DNA of 64,000 nucleotides. Origin: Uranotaenia lowii. Lineage: Eukaryota; Arthropoda; Insecta; Diptera; Culicidae. This document shows, piece after piece, positions 22,330 through 35,219 of this stretch; position 1 is the first letter of the stretch, and each line of letters opens with the position of its first letter. A program made the position numbers and the translations under genes. The stretch is taken from NCBI RefSeq assembly GCF_029784155.1, contig NC_073692.1:418992352-419056351 (forward strand), read 5' to 3'. Below the pieces are notes generated by a model. That model was not told the origin of the DNA. It made no database searches and saw only the letters and a list, made by a program, of their open reading frames with translations.

Positions 22330-22450
22330 ACGTTGATTGGCTATTCGAAAATGAAAAAAAACTGGGACGCCCCGCCCCTTGATGATTTTTGTTTTTTCCA
22401 GCCAACGAAAGTTATAAAAGAAGGAGTCGACTAATTGTTTGGTTCATTTG
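22330..22450 (+). promoter_or_regulatory. TATA/Inr core-promoter-like segment with CCAAT and GC box
   Basis: An inverted CCAAT box (ATTGG at 22336-22340), GCCCCGCCCC (22369-22378), TATAAAAG (22413-22420) and TCATTT (22444-22449) are in canonical order. The Inr-like TCATTT lies about 31 bp downstream of the TATA box, the spacing expected for an insect RNA polymerase II core promoter. The surrounding 200 bp are GC-richer than the background. Downstream there is no recognisable gene, only a short open stretch running into the CA repeat. Together with the histone-type stem-loop at 23276 this may be a remnant of a histone gene unit (inference). Confidence 0.5.
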
Positions 22451-22535
22451 TTAAGAGAAACTGAAACTGGACACATGTGCAGCAGCAGAGATGGACAACA
22501 GCGCGCCGGAAAAATTAAGACAGCTGAGATGATAT

Positions 22536-22760
<225 letters not shown>

Positions 22761-23225
22761 ACACACACACATACACACACACACACATATACACACACGC
22801 ACATACACAGACAACATACACAACACACGCGCATACCTCCCATCACATCCCATCACTACCTCCCATGGAACATCACCCACCAGCCGCCGCCCTCTTCCCA
22901 CATCACCCATCATACTTCCCATCACCATCCTTCGCTCACAATCCACCCATCGCACACCACCCACCCATCGCAAACCATCAACCCATCGCACACTACCACC
23001 CACCCAACCTCACCACCCATCGCACATTACCACCCACCAAACCTCACCACCCATCGCACACGTCCACACATCCATCGCACACCTCCACAGACCCATCTCA
23101 CACCACCCAGCCGTCACATGCCACCCATCGCACACCACCCACCCATCGCACACCCCCCACCCATCGCACACCACCCACCCATCGCACACCACCCCACACC
23201 CATCCATACCGTCCACTCAACGCAC
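22761..23225. repeat. Degenerate CA- and CCCATCGCACAC-rich repeat block
   Basis: Pyrimidine/adenine-biased DNA made of irregular repeats of a 12-16 bp motif around ACCCATCGCACAC (clear copies between 22940 and 23200). Almost no G occurs except in this motif. It probably arose from the neighbouring CA tract and then expanded on its own. Confidence 0.9.
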
Positions 23226-23275
23226 ACGACTAATAAAAGTTTAAAAAGCTCAAGAACAACTCTTTGAAAGTTTAT

Positions 23276-23291
23276 GGCCCTGAAAAGGGCC
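23276..23291 (-). promoter_or_regulatory. Histone-type mRNA 3' stem-loop
   Basis: On the minus strand the 16 bases read GGCCCTTTTCAGGGCC, a perfect match to the metazoan histone mRNA 3' stem-loop: 6-bp stem, UUUC loop. It is preceded by AAAC and followed by ATAAACTTTCAAAGAG, whose purine-rich end resembles a histone downstream element. Sequence upstream on the minus strand (23292-23900) contains no histone reading frame, so the signal is orphaned. It is either a relic of a histone gene copy or a chance hairpin; the exact 16-base match with suitable flanks favours the former. Confidence 0.72.
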
Positions 23292-24299
23292 GTTTATAAA
23301 TTTTGGATGAAATGAAAACATTATTACTCTAACGCTTTCTCCGGAATCCTAGGTAGGAAATCAACATTTTAAGTTAGTGATTGCAACGTGATCTGAAGGG
23401 AAATGAAAACATAATACTGATTTCAACGAGACGCATGAAGCCAAACAGTTCGAGAGCTTATGCACTGAGTCAAGCGTTTAGATCAAAGCAGTCATTGAAA
23501 GCTATTCTCGCAAGCGTTTGATACAAAGCTCGTGTGTTGATAACAATATTTGCATAATTACCGGGCGCAATCATTTCGACGACATCGGCTTTGTTTCTGC
23601 TTATACTTATATTTAATTCGCCTTTTGTTATGCAGTTAAACAAGCTGCATACGATCTATATGGGTCGTTTCAGACCATTAATAGGTTATCAAACGACAAT
23701 TTAGGGAAGACTGACTTTTCTTGAAGATCATTTCCTTCAAAAAATTCGACATACTTTATTCTAGGATGCTAATTTAAGACGAAAAACACATTGACACAAG
23801 ACAGGCTGTCGTAATTCTACGTGAACTTATCGGTCGTTTCTTATATACAACCTCTGTAACTTTTTTTTTTCAAGAGACCATTCAAAATAAATCAAATTTT
23901 TAAAAGAAAAAGTGAAAGATTAAAATTTAGCGGTTCAAATCTGATTCTTGTCAACTCATTCCAAGGTTAAGATTTTCGTTTGAAACTTGGCTTTTGAAAA
24001 ATCTGCAACTGCAAATGCAAAGCAATACAAAAAAAAAAATGGAATTCCCTGCAATTTGTTTCAGAGGAAGATAACAGTAAAAATTGTTCATCGAAAATCA
24101 AAATGACATTTTTCCTTAAAAAATGTCGAAACTTACTAGAATTTAACTTTACATTTGTGTTTTAGCTGAATATGTTGAAAATGACTGGTTCAAGAATTTG
24201 AAATTTGAAAATTAAACTAACATTCAAAATTATAAGTATTCGTTCTCTTACAAGATAAATTCCCCAACGAAAAAGTCATCTTGATAATTTTATTTTGAT
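23292..24299. other. No recognised feature
   Basis: Moderately AT-rich. No histone coding sequence is detectable in either orientation, and nothing else is supportable. Confidence 0.5.
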
Positions 24300-25015
24300 T
24301 GTTAAACTCAATAACGAGCTGAGTCTTAATCTGCATTTTGAATATTAATTCTAAATCTTTATTCTGTTACTGAACTCAGAATTTGAATTCAAAGATTTTT
24401 TTTTTCGAATTTCAATGCGATTCCTGCAATATGAAAAACTATTCCTGAATTTTGATTCCAAGTCAGCATTTTCTGTTTGGATATTGCAAAAGAAATAATT
24501 ATGAACTAAGAAAAGAAAAAAATTAGTTAAAAAACTTCGATAAAAAATCATACAAAACCCAAGATGATTTCTATTTTTATTAGTTTTTAAAATTTGGAAA
24601 TTTATCATCGAAATATTGAAAACGAATATGAGTTTCGAAAATCACACAATTTTGAAAATGCAAAACCAAATTTGATTGATTTCAAAACAGCTGATGATTC
24701 GAACCTAAAATCAAGAATGCCAAACTGGAAACAGAATCCGAAATATGAAGACAGAAATGTTTCTAAGATTTTAATAATATATAATCAGAACCTCTGGAAC
24801 GCATGTAATCTAATAAAAAATTTAATTTTTGGAGACAAATTTCTATAAACAAGCAAAAAAATTTGAAAAATTCTGAAGCTGAACTCTGAACCGGGGATTA
24901 TTTTTCGAGATTATTGCATTGTATCTGAGTTCAGATTGTTTCTCATGAACTCCATACTCAATGATCAAAATTTGATTGGGAATTAAAAATTTTGAGTGAA
25001 GAATAGAATACATCA
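24300..25015 (-). repeat. Dispersed AT-rich repeat, copy 1 (reverse orientation)
   Basis: Its reverse complement shares ordered landmarks with 57650-58520, for example TCATTGAGTA, a CCCCGGTTCAGAGTTCAG versus CCCAGGTTCAGAATTCTG block, and CTTGTTTATAGAAATTT. No terminal structure or coding frame is visible. Confidence 0.6.
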
Positions 25016-25502
25016 CTTGCTTCTCTGGACCCCCCTAGGGATAGGGAGGGGTAATCCCGAACCTCCCCCTCCGTTCCTACGACAATGCTCTGCAGAGTCC
25101 TCTTATTGCTCATCTCTACCCTTATAAAGATTCGTTTTTAATGCACTTAAAAATAAAAAAGGATATATTTTTCTTGGAACTTAAGCATAACATATTGAAA
25201 TATGAACGAGTTTCAAATATGGAACGTTCTAAAAAATGGTAATGACATTTAAAGAACACAAAATATTTCAAATGTTATGAAATGTTCTGGGATAAAAAAT
25301 AGTGCAAATTGCTAGAATATTATTCAGAATTCAGTATAATTGAATTGACACACATACATATTTGCTTGAAATGACGATTATTAAAAAAAACCATCATGAA
25401 AACAAATCTTTGCTCATAGAATTGCAGAAAATGAGGCAAAGAAAAACTAATTTTCTGGTTTTGAAAAAATCAATGAACAATCTTTAATCACTTAATATTT
25501 AC

Positions 25503-26512
25503 ATAAAAGTGTGTTCTGAAAATATTAAACGAGATCGCAGCAAGCCGGGCTCGAGAACGGTCGTGTTCTTTCCAACGTCGCGTTTTCTCGTTTGTATTTT
25601 TGCGAATAAAAAATGGTGAATTTTAGGTGTTTTGGAGATTTCTGTTAAGGAAAATACATATTACAAGTGATTGAAATGTATCCAACTAATTGAAATAGAT
25701 GCTTTCCATTTCTAAATTTGGTGTTCTGTTGTGCTTGGCGAATCGCGCGTAAAGAAAATCCATCGTTGGTTATAGAAAAAGGAATTGTAATTCCGGTCGT
25801 CGTGATTTTCATACGTGTAATCAAATAAGTTAAGTTTTGGTTGGATTTTGATGATCTTGTGATTGTGCATCAATCGATGAGTGTATTTTTGTTCTCGTAG
25901 AATGCTCATGTAGATTTCTCCGAGTAGAAGAACGAAAAAAACAAACTGGAGGTTTGAGCAACATTTATCTTCGGCTCGTATTTGCTTTTTTGAGTACTTG
26001 ACAGAGCCTAAGGTAAACGCGAACAATCAATTGGCGATTGATGTTAGCCGGTTGAAACTGAGGGAACAGTGATGTTGAGAACATGTGAATGCAACCAATT
26101 TGAAGATGACCGGAACCAGGGAAAATAGGGAGATAGCACCAGCAGGAACCCTTGGAGTTTGGTGAGATCGTATCATTTTAAAATTAATTTTTTAACCCTA
26201 ATTCGCCCCAGATTTTTCCCAATTACCAATCAATCAATAGTGTTAAATTTTAGCAAAATATCATATGAAGCGTTTGGCAGGGAACTCCACGCTTCATTCC
26301 TCCCTTGTTCCTGTATCTTTCGCGGTTTTCATCACATGGTTGGCCTGGCCGTAGTAGAATCTGCAATGCATGGTAATATGTAACAGATAATACGCTGAAA
26401 AGAAAAATGAAAGACGCAAGTCTTCCATTTTCCAGGATGCCTACATGTTTTGGCCATGTTGATGTAAGAAGAAGAAGAAGAAGAATAAAAGTGTGTTCTG
26501 AAAATATTAAAC
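25503..26512 (+). mobile_element. Retroposed-looking 954-bp insertion with 28-bp target duplications
   Basis: Identical 28-bp sequences starting ATAAAAGTGTGTTCTGAAAA lie at 25503-25530 and 26485-26512. The DNA between is less AT-rich and ends with an AAG repeat (26466-26484) immediately before the right copy. A 3' microsatellite tail followed by a long target duplication is what target-primed reverse transcription leaves. I recognise no reverse transcriptase inside, so it may be an internally deleted or non-autonomous LINE-like element. The minus-strand frame 25712-26026 has no recognisable domain. Confidence 0.75.
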
Positions 26513-28589
26513 AGAAATGGATCAAAGGCCAATATTATCATTTGGAGGTTTGGATTTAAAAAGATAAACTCCATGGTTGAAAAGTGTAATTCAGTCGAAT
26601 AATCAAGTCCCAAATCATCGAGTCGATGGATAATTGAGCTCTTTCTATTAAGAAAACTTGGGGAATATATTAAGAGTCATGATTATAAAAATTTTGTTGA
26701 GATATCTTAAAATTAATGAATTAAAGCCAAAATATAAGAAAAAGTTTACCTGATACTGCTTGTCGATGCTATAACATTATTCAAAATAAAAAGTCTTTCA
26801 ATCGGTTCTCAATTGCGGCAACTTTTCATCGATAGCTCAGCAATTGTGTCAAAGAAAGAAATGTGTACCTACTTCCTATCGCCCCCGATAATGTCGTTAG
26901 TTGATTGACTTCAGTCGTCTAGTAGCTCAGTCATATTGCCTCGACTATGCATGGGTGAAGAACTTTTGAATTGAGCCAACCTCAGTGCGAAGGCACCTTC
27001 TACATAAACCTTCCATTTTATCAGATGGGATTCCCTTAAAAGCGTCGACTTTCATACACCGACCAGAATATAAATCGATCGAAATCAGCATATCCAGTCG
27101 AACAAGACATAATCAGCAGTACGGTTCTCTTCAATCCGTACCTCTGCTGATGGCTGCTTTGAATTTTACCATGACAGAAGTTCGCTGAATTCTATTTTCC
27201 TTCATAGGTACATTTACTCTTCTCTGCATATGTTCACATCATTCAAACGACATACGCCGGGAATTGCGTTCGATTTTTCTCTTCAACTTACCTGAGACTT
27301 CCGTAGAGCGAGGAATTGACTAAGTCAGCCTTAAGACTTGGGCCATTCATGTGCCGATTTCAAACCAAACACAAAGTGATTGGAAGTAAGACATTTTTCC
27401 CCGGTGTATTCCATCATTCGAGTTACTTTTTGTGCCTGCTCCCTACCCTAACAAACATCTCACCTTGGGGAAAACGAAAATGAAACGAAACGCACCATTT
27501 TTCTATCCCGACAAGGAAAAGCCCAATCAACTTTGACGGAAAGATATTTTTATGCCTCCCCCAACAACTCCACCTTCTTCAAACCCTACTCAGATTGCCT
27601 CCTAGCCTAGCGGGGTTTGATTGATTCATCGATTTGTTGTTTGGTAAGGTCCCGGTGCCGAATGTTTGCGATCATGATGATGATAGAAGGAAATCGAGTG
27701 AAACAATCACTTCCTAGTCGAAGTGGATTTGTTGCGGGCGGTCGGGTTTCTTCTTTGTGTTTTGTTGTGATGTTGGGATCGAACAATTGAGTTTGTTCAG
27801 TTTAAGTTCGGTGGAACCGAAATGGAATTCCGGAAAAAATGGATTTCATCTCGTACACCTTGAAGAAGGGAAAATCAATCCAATGTGCTGTAAACAACAG
27901 GAAGCTCGAATCTTAAATGTAATTTTTAGATATTGAATTGGAAGCCGAGTTTGGTGAGCCTGGTAAACCTGTAACAGGAACCTGGAATAAATACTTAAAT
28001 TATACAATAATTATTTATTGAAATCATTGTTGCCAAGGATTGACTTTGACCAAGTGCATTTTTAAGAACGTTGAACGGCTTTTTGACGGTCGCCACATAT
28101 AGATTGCAGCTTCTTGCATAAATATTTCATTGAGATTATAAACTTGTGATTATTGAATTATTGGTTGTTAACGGTTGGCATAAAAATTAGGTAAAATGGC
28201 TAATGACTGTTAAAGATACTTTCAAAATTTTAATTTCAATCAAGATTAAATCAGATGCGTTTACATCGTTAAAAATTAGTCGTAGAATTTTGTTTATAAA
28301 GCAAAACTTTTTTCAAATCAAGATTTATAGTGTAAAAGCTGTTTCCTCATCGAAGATTTCATTCTTTTTTTACGATACAAACCTTATTTTAAGGTCAGCA
28401 AATTTGTTATAGTTAAGACCCAAATCTCACCCGCATCACTTTCATGGGATATAAAAACTTTGTTTATCCGATTTGATTCATCCAACCCTTAACTAGTTCT
28501 TCGAAGAAACATCTGCGCTCCCTGCTCTTGTATGACAACTTCAAATACTACTCGAGTCGACTTCAACTCTTGTTTTCTGTTTTTATTAG
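26513..28589. other. Non-coding DNA with a GC-richer block at 26820-27860
   Basis: 26513-26820 is AT-rich. From 26820 to 27860 the composition is balanced and without repeats, unusual for this window, and could be conserved intronic sequence. 27860-28500 is AT-rich again. The end (28561-28589) is a pyrimidine-rich tract TCTTGTTTTCTGTTTTTATT followed by AG, a plausible splice acceptor. Confidence 0.35.
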
Positions 28590-28683
28590 CCTCGGGTAAT
28601 GGAGCACATCCAGAACTTTTAGGAGGAGTGCTGATGGAGGGACCCTTGGAAGGGGGAAAAGCTTTCACTTTCAGCCCAATGCC
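28590..28683 (+). CDS. Possible second exon, phase-compatible with 15190-15413
   Basis: After a strong pyrimidine tract and AG, the frame that completes the split codon of the 15413 donor gives Ala-Ser-Gly-Asn-Gly and then AHPELLGGVLMEG, open for 32 codons until TAA at 28685. The first residues look like a reasonable region after a signal peptide. The only GT in a useful place (CC|GTAACC at 28683/28684) is a weak donor, and a 32-codon open stretch can occur by chance. No domain is recognised. This is a hypothesis to test against transcripts, not a firm exon. Confidence 0.25.
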
Positions 28684-28687
28684 GTAA

Positions 28688-29989
28688 CCCTTTTTCCCTC
28701 ATTCACTCGGGATCCAGGCAGGGACACCATTACTAGAACCGGTACACCATTACTGGCCACCGCCGGAAACCATCCTAGGGGAGTGGCAACATAACCTCTT
28801 TTTGAGGTGTTGCCAAATGCCACCTACAGCGATTTCGTTTCGTTTTCTTTCATTCCACACCACGGCTTCATTCTAGAATCAGCCTTGCCTTTGCCGTTTT
28901 CTCTCTCAGTAAGACATCCACTTTTGGTGCGGATCATATTTGAGAAGGCTCACAAATATAGAGCAAATAAAATTTTACGATTATGGTTCCTGTTTCACAC
29001 ACACTCGAACTTCCACCGTTCGCTATGGACTTCAGCTAGAATCGCAGCTCGAAAAAAATGATGAGGAACAAACAGGGGACGTAAGAAGAAAAAAAACTGT
29101 AAGCAGAAAATAACAATTTTGGCCCTTCGGATCCATAATGTACTAGTCTTACTAGCAGAAAAGAAAGAAAGGGGAAAGGGGTGATATCCGAATATTTGTC
29201 CTTAGAAAAGGACTACTCCCTTTTCAGTCTAAGTAGTAGAAAAAACTGCTGTTAGATGTGAGTGATTCGGCTTATCGGATCGATATCCTATAGTGCTTCC
29301 AAGTAATCTAGATTAAACTAAATTCTTTAAAAACAGGAATTCATATGGTAATTAATACAAAAGGGTGGCCCTTATTTCTTAACATTCTTCAAATCTAGCC
29401 CCAATCCCCCAATCTTGATCCAATCAAAAATAAAACAACAAAGTTTTAGCTCATTTGAAGAACTCTTAGACGACACTCAAAACTCTTCAAGGTTGTATGG
29501 AACTTTTTAGGGAAAAAGTTAAAATTTGAAAAATAAAATCGTAAATAACCCTGGCAACACTGTAAAATCACACAAACCACTATGTTTTTATAAAAAAAAT
29601 CTCGAATTCTGTATTTTGAACCGAAAATTCTGTGACGGTATTTTTATGAAGTTCATTGAGAAATTATGTGAAACATCAACAAATTGGAAATTTTTTACAG
29701 ATATAAATGAAAAAAGTTAACTAACATTACCTTGTTTAAAAGTTAAAAGTTAAAAGTGACAAAAAATTTATATTGTTGGAGATCTAATCAAAGTTAAGAA
29801 AATCTACTGTAACTACGGTATAAGAAAAGTTCAGATACCGGTATTTCCATGGCAACTCACCAAGGCCGTAGAAACAGGGGGGGGGGGGGGGGGGTGGTTT
29901 ATAAACTCCCTCCCCCACCATGAGGGTCATTTAAAAGCAAGTGAGGAATTTTACTAAAGTCTCAAAATATGTAGGTAATTTTAATCCTA
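28688..29989. other. Mixed non-coding DNA; 18-base poly-G at 29877-29894
   Basis: 28688-29080 is GC-richer, similar to the block before it. The remainder is AT-rich. The run of 18 G is a likely sequencing or assembly weak point. No gene is supportable. Confidence 0.45.
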
Positions 29990-30620
29990 TTTTGATGATG
30001 GAGTAAGGTTATTCGACTTATTTCATAGGTTCTGGTTCCATTATTTAAAAATCGAAATTATATGTTTTAATATTTTGGATCATGTATTCTGTGTAGAATT
30101 TTTTATTTTAGGTTTGAATTATCATTAAAAATTAAAATGAAAACTGTAGTTTGAAATCCATTAATAAATTTGGTTTTACATTTCATTCAAAATTTTAAAC
30201 ATGATTTACGAAACTCATACGCATTTTTACATTTGTGTCATATTCGGATTTGAAGTTCATATACATTATTTTGATGCAAAGTTCGAATATAACAAAGCTT
30301 CAAAATGGCAATACAGGCGCATCATTCAAAAATTTTTTTTTTACTAAGATTTGAAAATCGGATTAGAAATACATAATTGAAACAAAGAATAATCATTGAA
30401 ACCCAAAACATCCGAATTATGATAATGGATTTATGATCGAGGGCTTTGAAACTGATTTCACTTCTTGGTTCATATTTCTAAATTTAGAAACCATTTTTAT
30501 TTATATTTCACAAAATGTGTTGAAATTCCAAAAAAAGATTGAAAATTCCAATTGTGGGTTCAGATTTAAAATTCCACAATCAAAATAAAATAATCAAGAA
30601 ATTTTTGGACTATTTCTGTA
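29990..30620 (+). repeat. Dispersed AT-rich repeat, copy 2
   Basis: Shares with 57650-58520 the order GAGTAAGGTTATTC, a TTTGGTTTTACATTTCATTC block, and AACAAAGCTTCAAAATG followed by CGGATT. Diverged, without open frames. Confidence 0.65.
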
Positions 30621-31049
30621 GGATTGCATAAGATCGGAGGCTAATTAGTTTGATTGCTAGTACGATTTTTGAATTATACCAAAGTTTGTTTATTTGCACA
30701 ATCTAGCTTAAAATGACAAACATTTAGTTATTAAAAACTTATTTAAAAAAACCATTCACAGGAATTGATTTTAAACTAACTGTAATTGATGATAGAGGAA
30801 TATGATTCCTCTCATAAAGCAGTAGCAGGAAATTCCATATGTTTTGGCAACAGTATTAATATTGCAGTTTTTCCAAGAACCGAATTTCAAACTAAAATCT
30901 TTAACGAGGATAGAGTTTGCATTTTCCATTTGAATGCTACAGTCTTACAGTGCCGTCAGAAATCATCTGTTTAAGTTACATTTTAAATGCGAACATGAAA
31001 ACAAAACTTTTTTTTACAATGTTACAATGTTAAAAAGTTCTAAAGTTGG
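30621..31049. other. AT-rich DNA, nothing recognised
   Basis: No supportable feature. Confidence 0.5.
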
Positions 31050-31051
31050 TA

Positions 31052-32432
31052 CCTTAAACCGGTGTAAGATTGATCACTTTTTTTCAATATTTTTCGATTA
31101 TTTTTTCTTTAGAGGGGAATGTGGGATGTTTCATATTTTTTTAACAGTACTGGACTCCTATGAACGTAAAACATGGTTGCAGAAATTTTTCAAACTATTT
31201 TAAATTTGGTTAAAAAATCGTTTTCTTCTTTGTTTAGAATTTGATGCTTTTGAATATCATTGATCAGTTTCTGTTTTGACGATTTTAACAAATTTTCTTG
31301 ATTAAAAAGGATATAAAACACCTTCATAATATAAACAAATGCTAGTTTATTAACTACATAGGCATTTAAAAAAAAAAAAAATAAAATTATGATAAATTAT
31401 TCATAAATCTCTACTAAATTGAACACAACATTTTCGGTTGCTCAAAGATACAAAATTTTTAATTTTTGGTCCTGAGAATTCTGAGATATAACTACAATGC
31501 TAAATTTCGGTGTTTTAAGGTTTAGATTTTATCGCGGTCCGAAAAAAAACAACATCGCGGTTCATAATGTGTTAAGGCCGAACAACAGTTAAAATCAAAA
31601 GATGGAAAATGATGCTTCATAAATTAAGGGGCTTAATTTTTACATGTAAAATTTTAACTAAAAAATGAATTGCTACCTTAATTTAATTCCCTAGGCCCCT
31701 TACACTATTCCTTATTAATTTTTTCCTTCAAAGTTTACCATTTAATAGGGGTTCTAGCCTTTTGTCCTAGACTGGCTAACCCTTGAAAAATTGTCCTATT
31801 TTTTCAATATTAAAAATTTACAACAATTTACAAAGAAAACAACATCAAAGCTATATATTTGCTAAGAAAAAAAGTTGAACTTTCACATAAATCAACCTGA
31901 TTGCTTCTAAACGCTTTGATTTCATGAGGCAAAGTGTTTGTGCGAGCCTTCGAAAAAATAGATATTTCAAGATTTTGAAATTACATTTTAACTTACATTC
32001 GAAATTTTTAAAATCAATCCAAGTTTTTTTCCATTATGAAACTCAACTTAAAGGTTTTCAAACGTTGAAAAAAGAGTTTCTGTATCCTTGGCCTATTCTT
32101 GGGTCCAGTTTATACAAGAATTGATCCAACGAAATTAGATCCAATCCAGTGAATAAACTGGCAACCACACTCGTGTTCCATTAACTGTCAAACGGTTGTT
32201 TAGAACTGCGTCAAAATAAATCGAAAACTCATCATCATCCTTATACCAGTTCAAAAAATTGTTGAGATGAAACTGGTATAATGAAACACAAATGCGGTTG
32301 CTTGGGTCTGAATTACGGTCTAAACCGGCTGTTTGAACCACTGAAACAGGCGCTCTTAGTTATTGATGATTATGAGGAAAAAATTCCCGTTGATCAAAGT
32401 TACCCCTGGAGCAATGTTACCCCATTTAACGG
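31052..32432. mobile_element. MITE family 'CCGTAAACGGGG', copy 1 (with internal insertion)
   Basis: The left end has TA-CCTTAAACCGGTGTAAG-ATTGATCAC and the right end has TTGATCAAAGTTACCCC followed by AACGG-TA. These match the ends of the intact 936-bp copy at 56186-57121, and the interior (for example CTCCTATGAACGTAAAACAT) is collinear. About 265-300 bp near 32080-32350 is absent from the other copy; this extra stretch contains short inverted repeats (such as ATACCAGTT/AACTGGTAT) and may be a further small insertion. TA borders lie at 31050-31051 and 32433-32434. Confidence 0.72.
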
Positions 32433-32674
32433 TACTCAAACATGTGGTAGCCCGAACCGCAATTAAAAAAATTGAAAACTGGCAACACGGGCAAGGCTTG
32501 GCTTCCGATATCTGAAATGCATCCGGGTTTAATCGAAAAACAATTAAGTTTCTTTTAGAGAGGTTACATACCACATATGTTTGGCTACGGACACTTCTGA
32601 AACTGTTATTGGAGGACAATGTTCCAACCGCAAACACGAATGCCAAAAAATAAATTTAAAGATACGAATTAGTA

Positions 32675-33514
32675 GGGGAGACTGAAGATACTTAATCTCT
32701 GGGGATACTTGATGTGAAAAATGTGCCAAATGGAGCAAAACAACAATGCTTTAAGCTCAAAATTTTTTAACCAAGTAATTGTTTGAGTTATTGAACTTTG
32801 TTCAAAAAATTGTTGGAGAAATCTTTTTCCATCACATGTTCCTTACATGAAAAAATTATAACAAAAATATTTATTCCAATATATCAATCGTTAGAGTATA
32901 GAACGAACTTCATTATTCCATATTTTTTTAAGCAATGGAAAACTTTCAACTTTTTTCAGAAATAGTTTTCTCAAATGCTGATTGTAAGTTCATTTGATCC
33001 CTAGAGTTAAAAGCGATATATTTTCCTTCTGAATGGATCGTGATTATTGCTGATTACGAGATTACTAATATTTATCCAATACTGTCTTAAGAAAAGGGCT
33101 GAAAAAATTTAAGTATGCCATGTCAGGAGGGTTGAGATAAAGTTATAGATTTTTATTTCTTCTGACAGTTATAAATTCAGAAATGAGAACATACATGACC
33201 AAAATTGTCAATTAACAATCTATCTAGGGTTTTTTTTTCAATTTTATACAAGGATTAGAGCTTCCTGAATAAAAAATCAAGTCTGGTTCAATAGAAGATC
33301 AAGTCTACCTTAACTTCAAAAATATCGCAATTTTTTTTGCTCCCACGAAAAAGCTTCTAGCTCATCTACAGGTTCAAGTATCGTTCTAATTTTTGGAGCA
33401 TAGAAACATGAAGAAACACGCTATCAAAAAATGTAAAAGGGTGCGAGTTTCTAATTTTTTCCAAAAAGATGTGGTGAAAATGAGAAAAGGGGATCAAGTA
33501 TCCCCACTCTCTTC
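32675..33514. mobile_element. MITE family 'GGGGAGAGTGGGGATACTTG', copy 1 (840 bp)
   Basis: The right end, on the opposite strand, reads GAAGAGAGTGGGGATACTTG and the left end reads GGGGAGACTGAAGATACTTA, with TA outside (32673-32674 and 33515-33516). The interior is homologous in inverted orientation to 45545-46519, including the shared word CCAAAAAGATGTGGTGAAAA near the right end. The ends have decayed, so this is the older of the two copies. Confidence 0.82.
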
Positions 33515-33589
33515 TAATGGTAAAAGAAAAATCAATAAAAAAAATCATTAACAACGAGCAAGAATTTAATACAAAACTTGAGAAAAGTC

Positions 33590-33920
33590 CGCTCCGGCCC
33601 AGATGCCCGTATTTCATTAAAAAAAAGTCCAGATTAAGCTCAGATTGATTAACCTGGTTTACCAAATCAAACAAAAAAAATTCAAATTATGTTGTTTTTT
33701 TTTTAATTATCCGTCCAAAACGACTTTTTTCAAACAAATGTTTTCTAAATCATCTTTAAATGTGATTCAAAACCAGCTGATTAGTTTTGATAAAAAAAAA
33801 TTTAATCGGATTTTTGTCTTGATTTTTGATGAGCAATTGCTGGATCTCGATTAAATTTAAATATTACCCGGATTTAAAGTCGTCCGGCCCGGATACATGC
33901 TTAGAATTCTGGCTACCTTA
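33590..33920. mobile_element. Fragment of hAT-like MITE family 'AAGGTTGCCAGA'
   Basis: The right part (CCGGATTTAAAG, then CCGGCCCGGATAC and TTCTGGCTACCTTA) corresponds to the right end of 36034-36435. The CCAAATCAAACAAAA segment is also shared. The left terminal repeat is missing or degraded, and the copy abuts the preceding MITE. Confidence 0.6.
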
Positions 33921-34890
33921 ACCCTCATTCGTCACAAAAATGTTCACCATTTACAATCCGATTTTTACAAAGCTTATAGTTTTGGAAACCTCTTAATGTA
34001 ACTCAAATGTATTTTTCAGACAATGCTCAGCAACTATACTTCAGTTTTCCGTTTTTCAAAGTCTAAAATAAAATCCGAAAAACATGAACATCTTAAGTTT
34101 TCAAAACCAAAAGTTTTGCAAAAATCGATTGAGCAACAAGAGAAATACACAGCAAAATTATTTCCTGTAAAATTACGCAAATGTCCTGTAACAAAAAGGA
34201 GCAGGACATTTACTATAATTTTATAGGTCGAAAACATGATTACGTGACATTTAATTTTTAGTGTACAACTTTTTTACAGGACATTAGCTGTAATAATAAA
34301 TGAATCTTCGTTAACTTTCAAGGAAAACAATTTAAAATTACAGGTTTTGTTAATTACTGGTGATTTATTTCAAAGGTTGCAGTTTTCAGTGACACGTAAC
34401 AGTCAAAATTTTTTTCTGTGTTGAGCGATTTTAAGCGAAGAGTGTCAAATTAACAGTTGAGGTCTGATTAGGGATTTTTTCCATGGGCCTTCAGGATGCG
34501 TCCATGAAAAAAAAAAATGATAAAGATTACAAGAGTTCATCGAGGATCCTCAAAGATATTGTATTTTTTGGATGTACCCGAATAAATTTACAAGTCGTTA
34601 AACTTCTTATAGTTTCATATTGACACTCAAGATCGGATTAGGGTTAAAATATCCCCATCTAATTTGTAAGCGACATTTATACAAAAAGGTCTATAATTTG
34701 TTGGTATAGTTCCATACTACTTGTTTTGTTATGAAAAGTTGATTCTTGGCTAAAAATCATTATTTCAAAAAAAAAAAATTAACTCTACAGTGTCCAATCC
34801 CTAGTTTAGACGGCGTTTACTAAAATCGGCATTAATAAAAGCCAATCATTATTTTGACTTACTTTTTGTGCCGAATATTTCGAAATGTGT
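33921..34890. other. AT-rich DNA, nothing recognised
   Basis: Two short related segments containing AATGTCCTGTAA/ACAGGACATT lie at 34180-34290, but no element can be defined. Confidence 0.45.
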
Positions 34891-35070
34891 TAGGGGCCGT
34901 TTACTTATTACGTAAGATCGATTAAGGAATTTTTTAAACCTACAACCCCCATCCCCCCTAGTAAGATCTTACGTTTTTAATTTTTGAAAAATTGACATGT
35001 TTTTTTTTTTTTTAAATAAGGCGTAAAAAAATGACATAAATTCTTCAAAGTAAGGCAATTTATGAGTAAA
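34891..35070 (+). repeat. Dispersed repeat beginning GGGGCCGTTTAC, copy 1
   Basis: Shares GGGGCCGTT-AC, CTAGTAAGATCTTACGTTTT, a GAAAAATTGAC-type segment and AAAACTTAA in the same order with 45270-45494. No coding frame. Confidence 0.72.
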
Positions 35071-35219
35071 ACTTAACAACTGTATTTTGAAAGGATTTTT
35101 TTTTTCAAACAAAAAGATGAAATATCATAAATAAATATAGAAAATCTTTTTATGTACATAAAAATAAAAGGGTAACAATAATGTTCAAAAAATTATCACC
35201 ATCCAATGAACGGTACAGG

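Noticed and set aside
26900..26990. tRNA-like A-box (TAGCTCAGTCA)
   Set aside because: No B-box, cloverleaf or acceptor stem could be formed.
27240..27360. Minus-strand ATG frame ending in a perfect CAG|GTAAGT donor (near 27289)
   Set aside because: Only about 19 codons, with no acceptor or domain. A single perfect donor is expected by chance in this much sequence.
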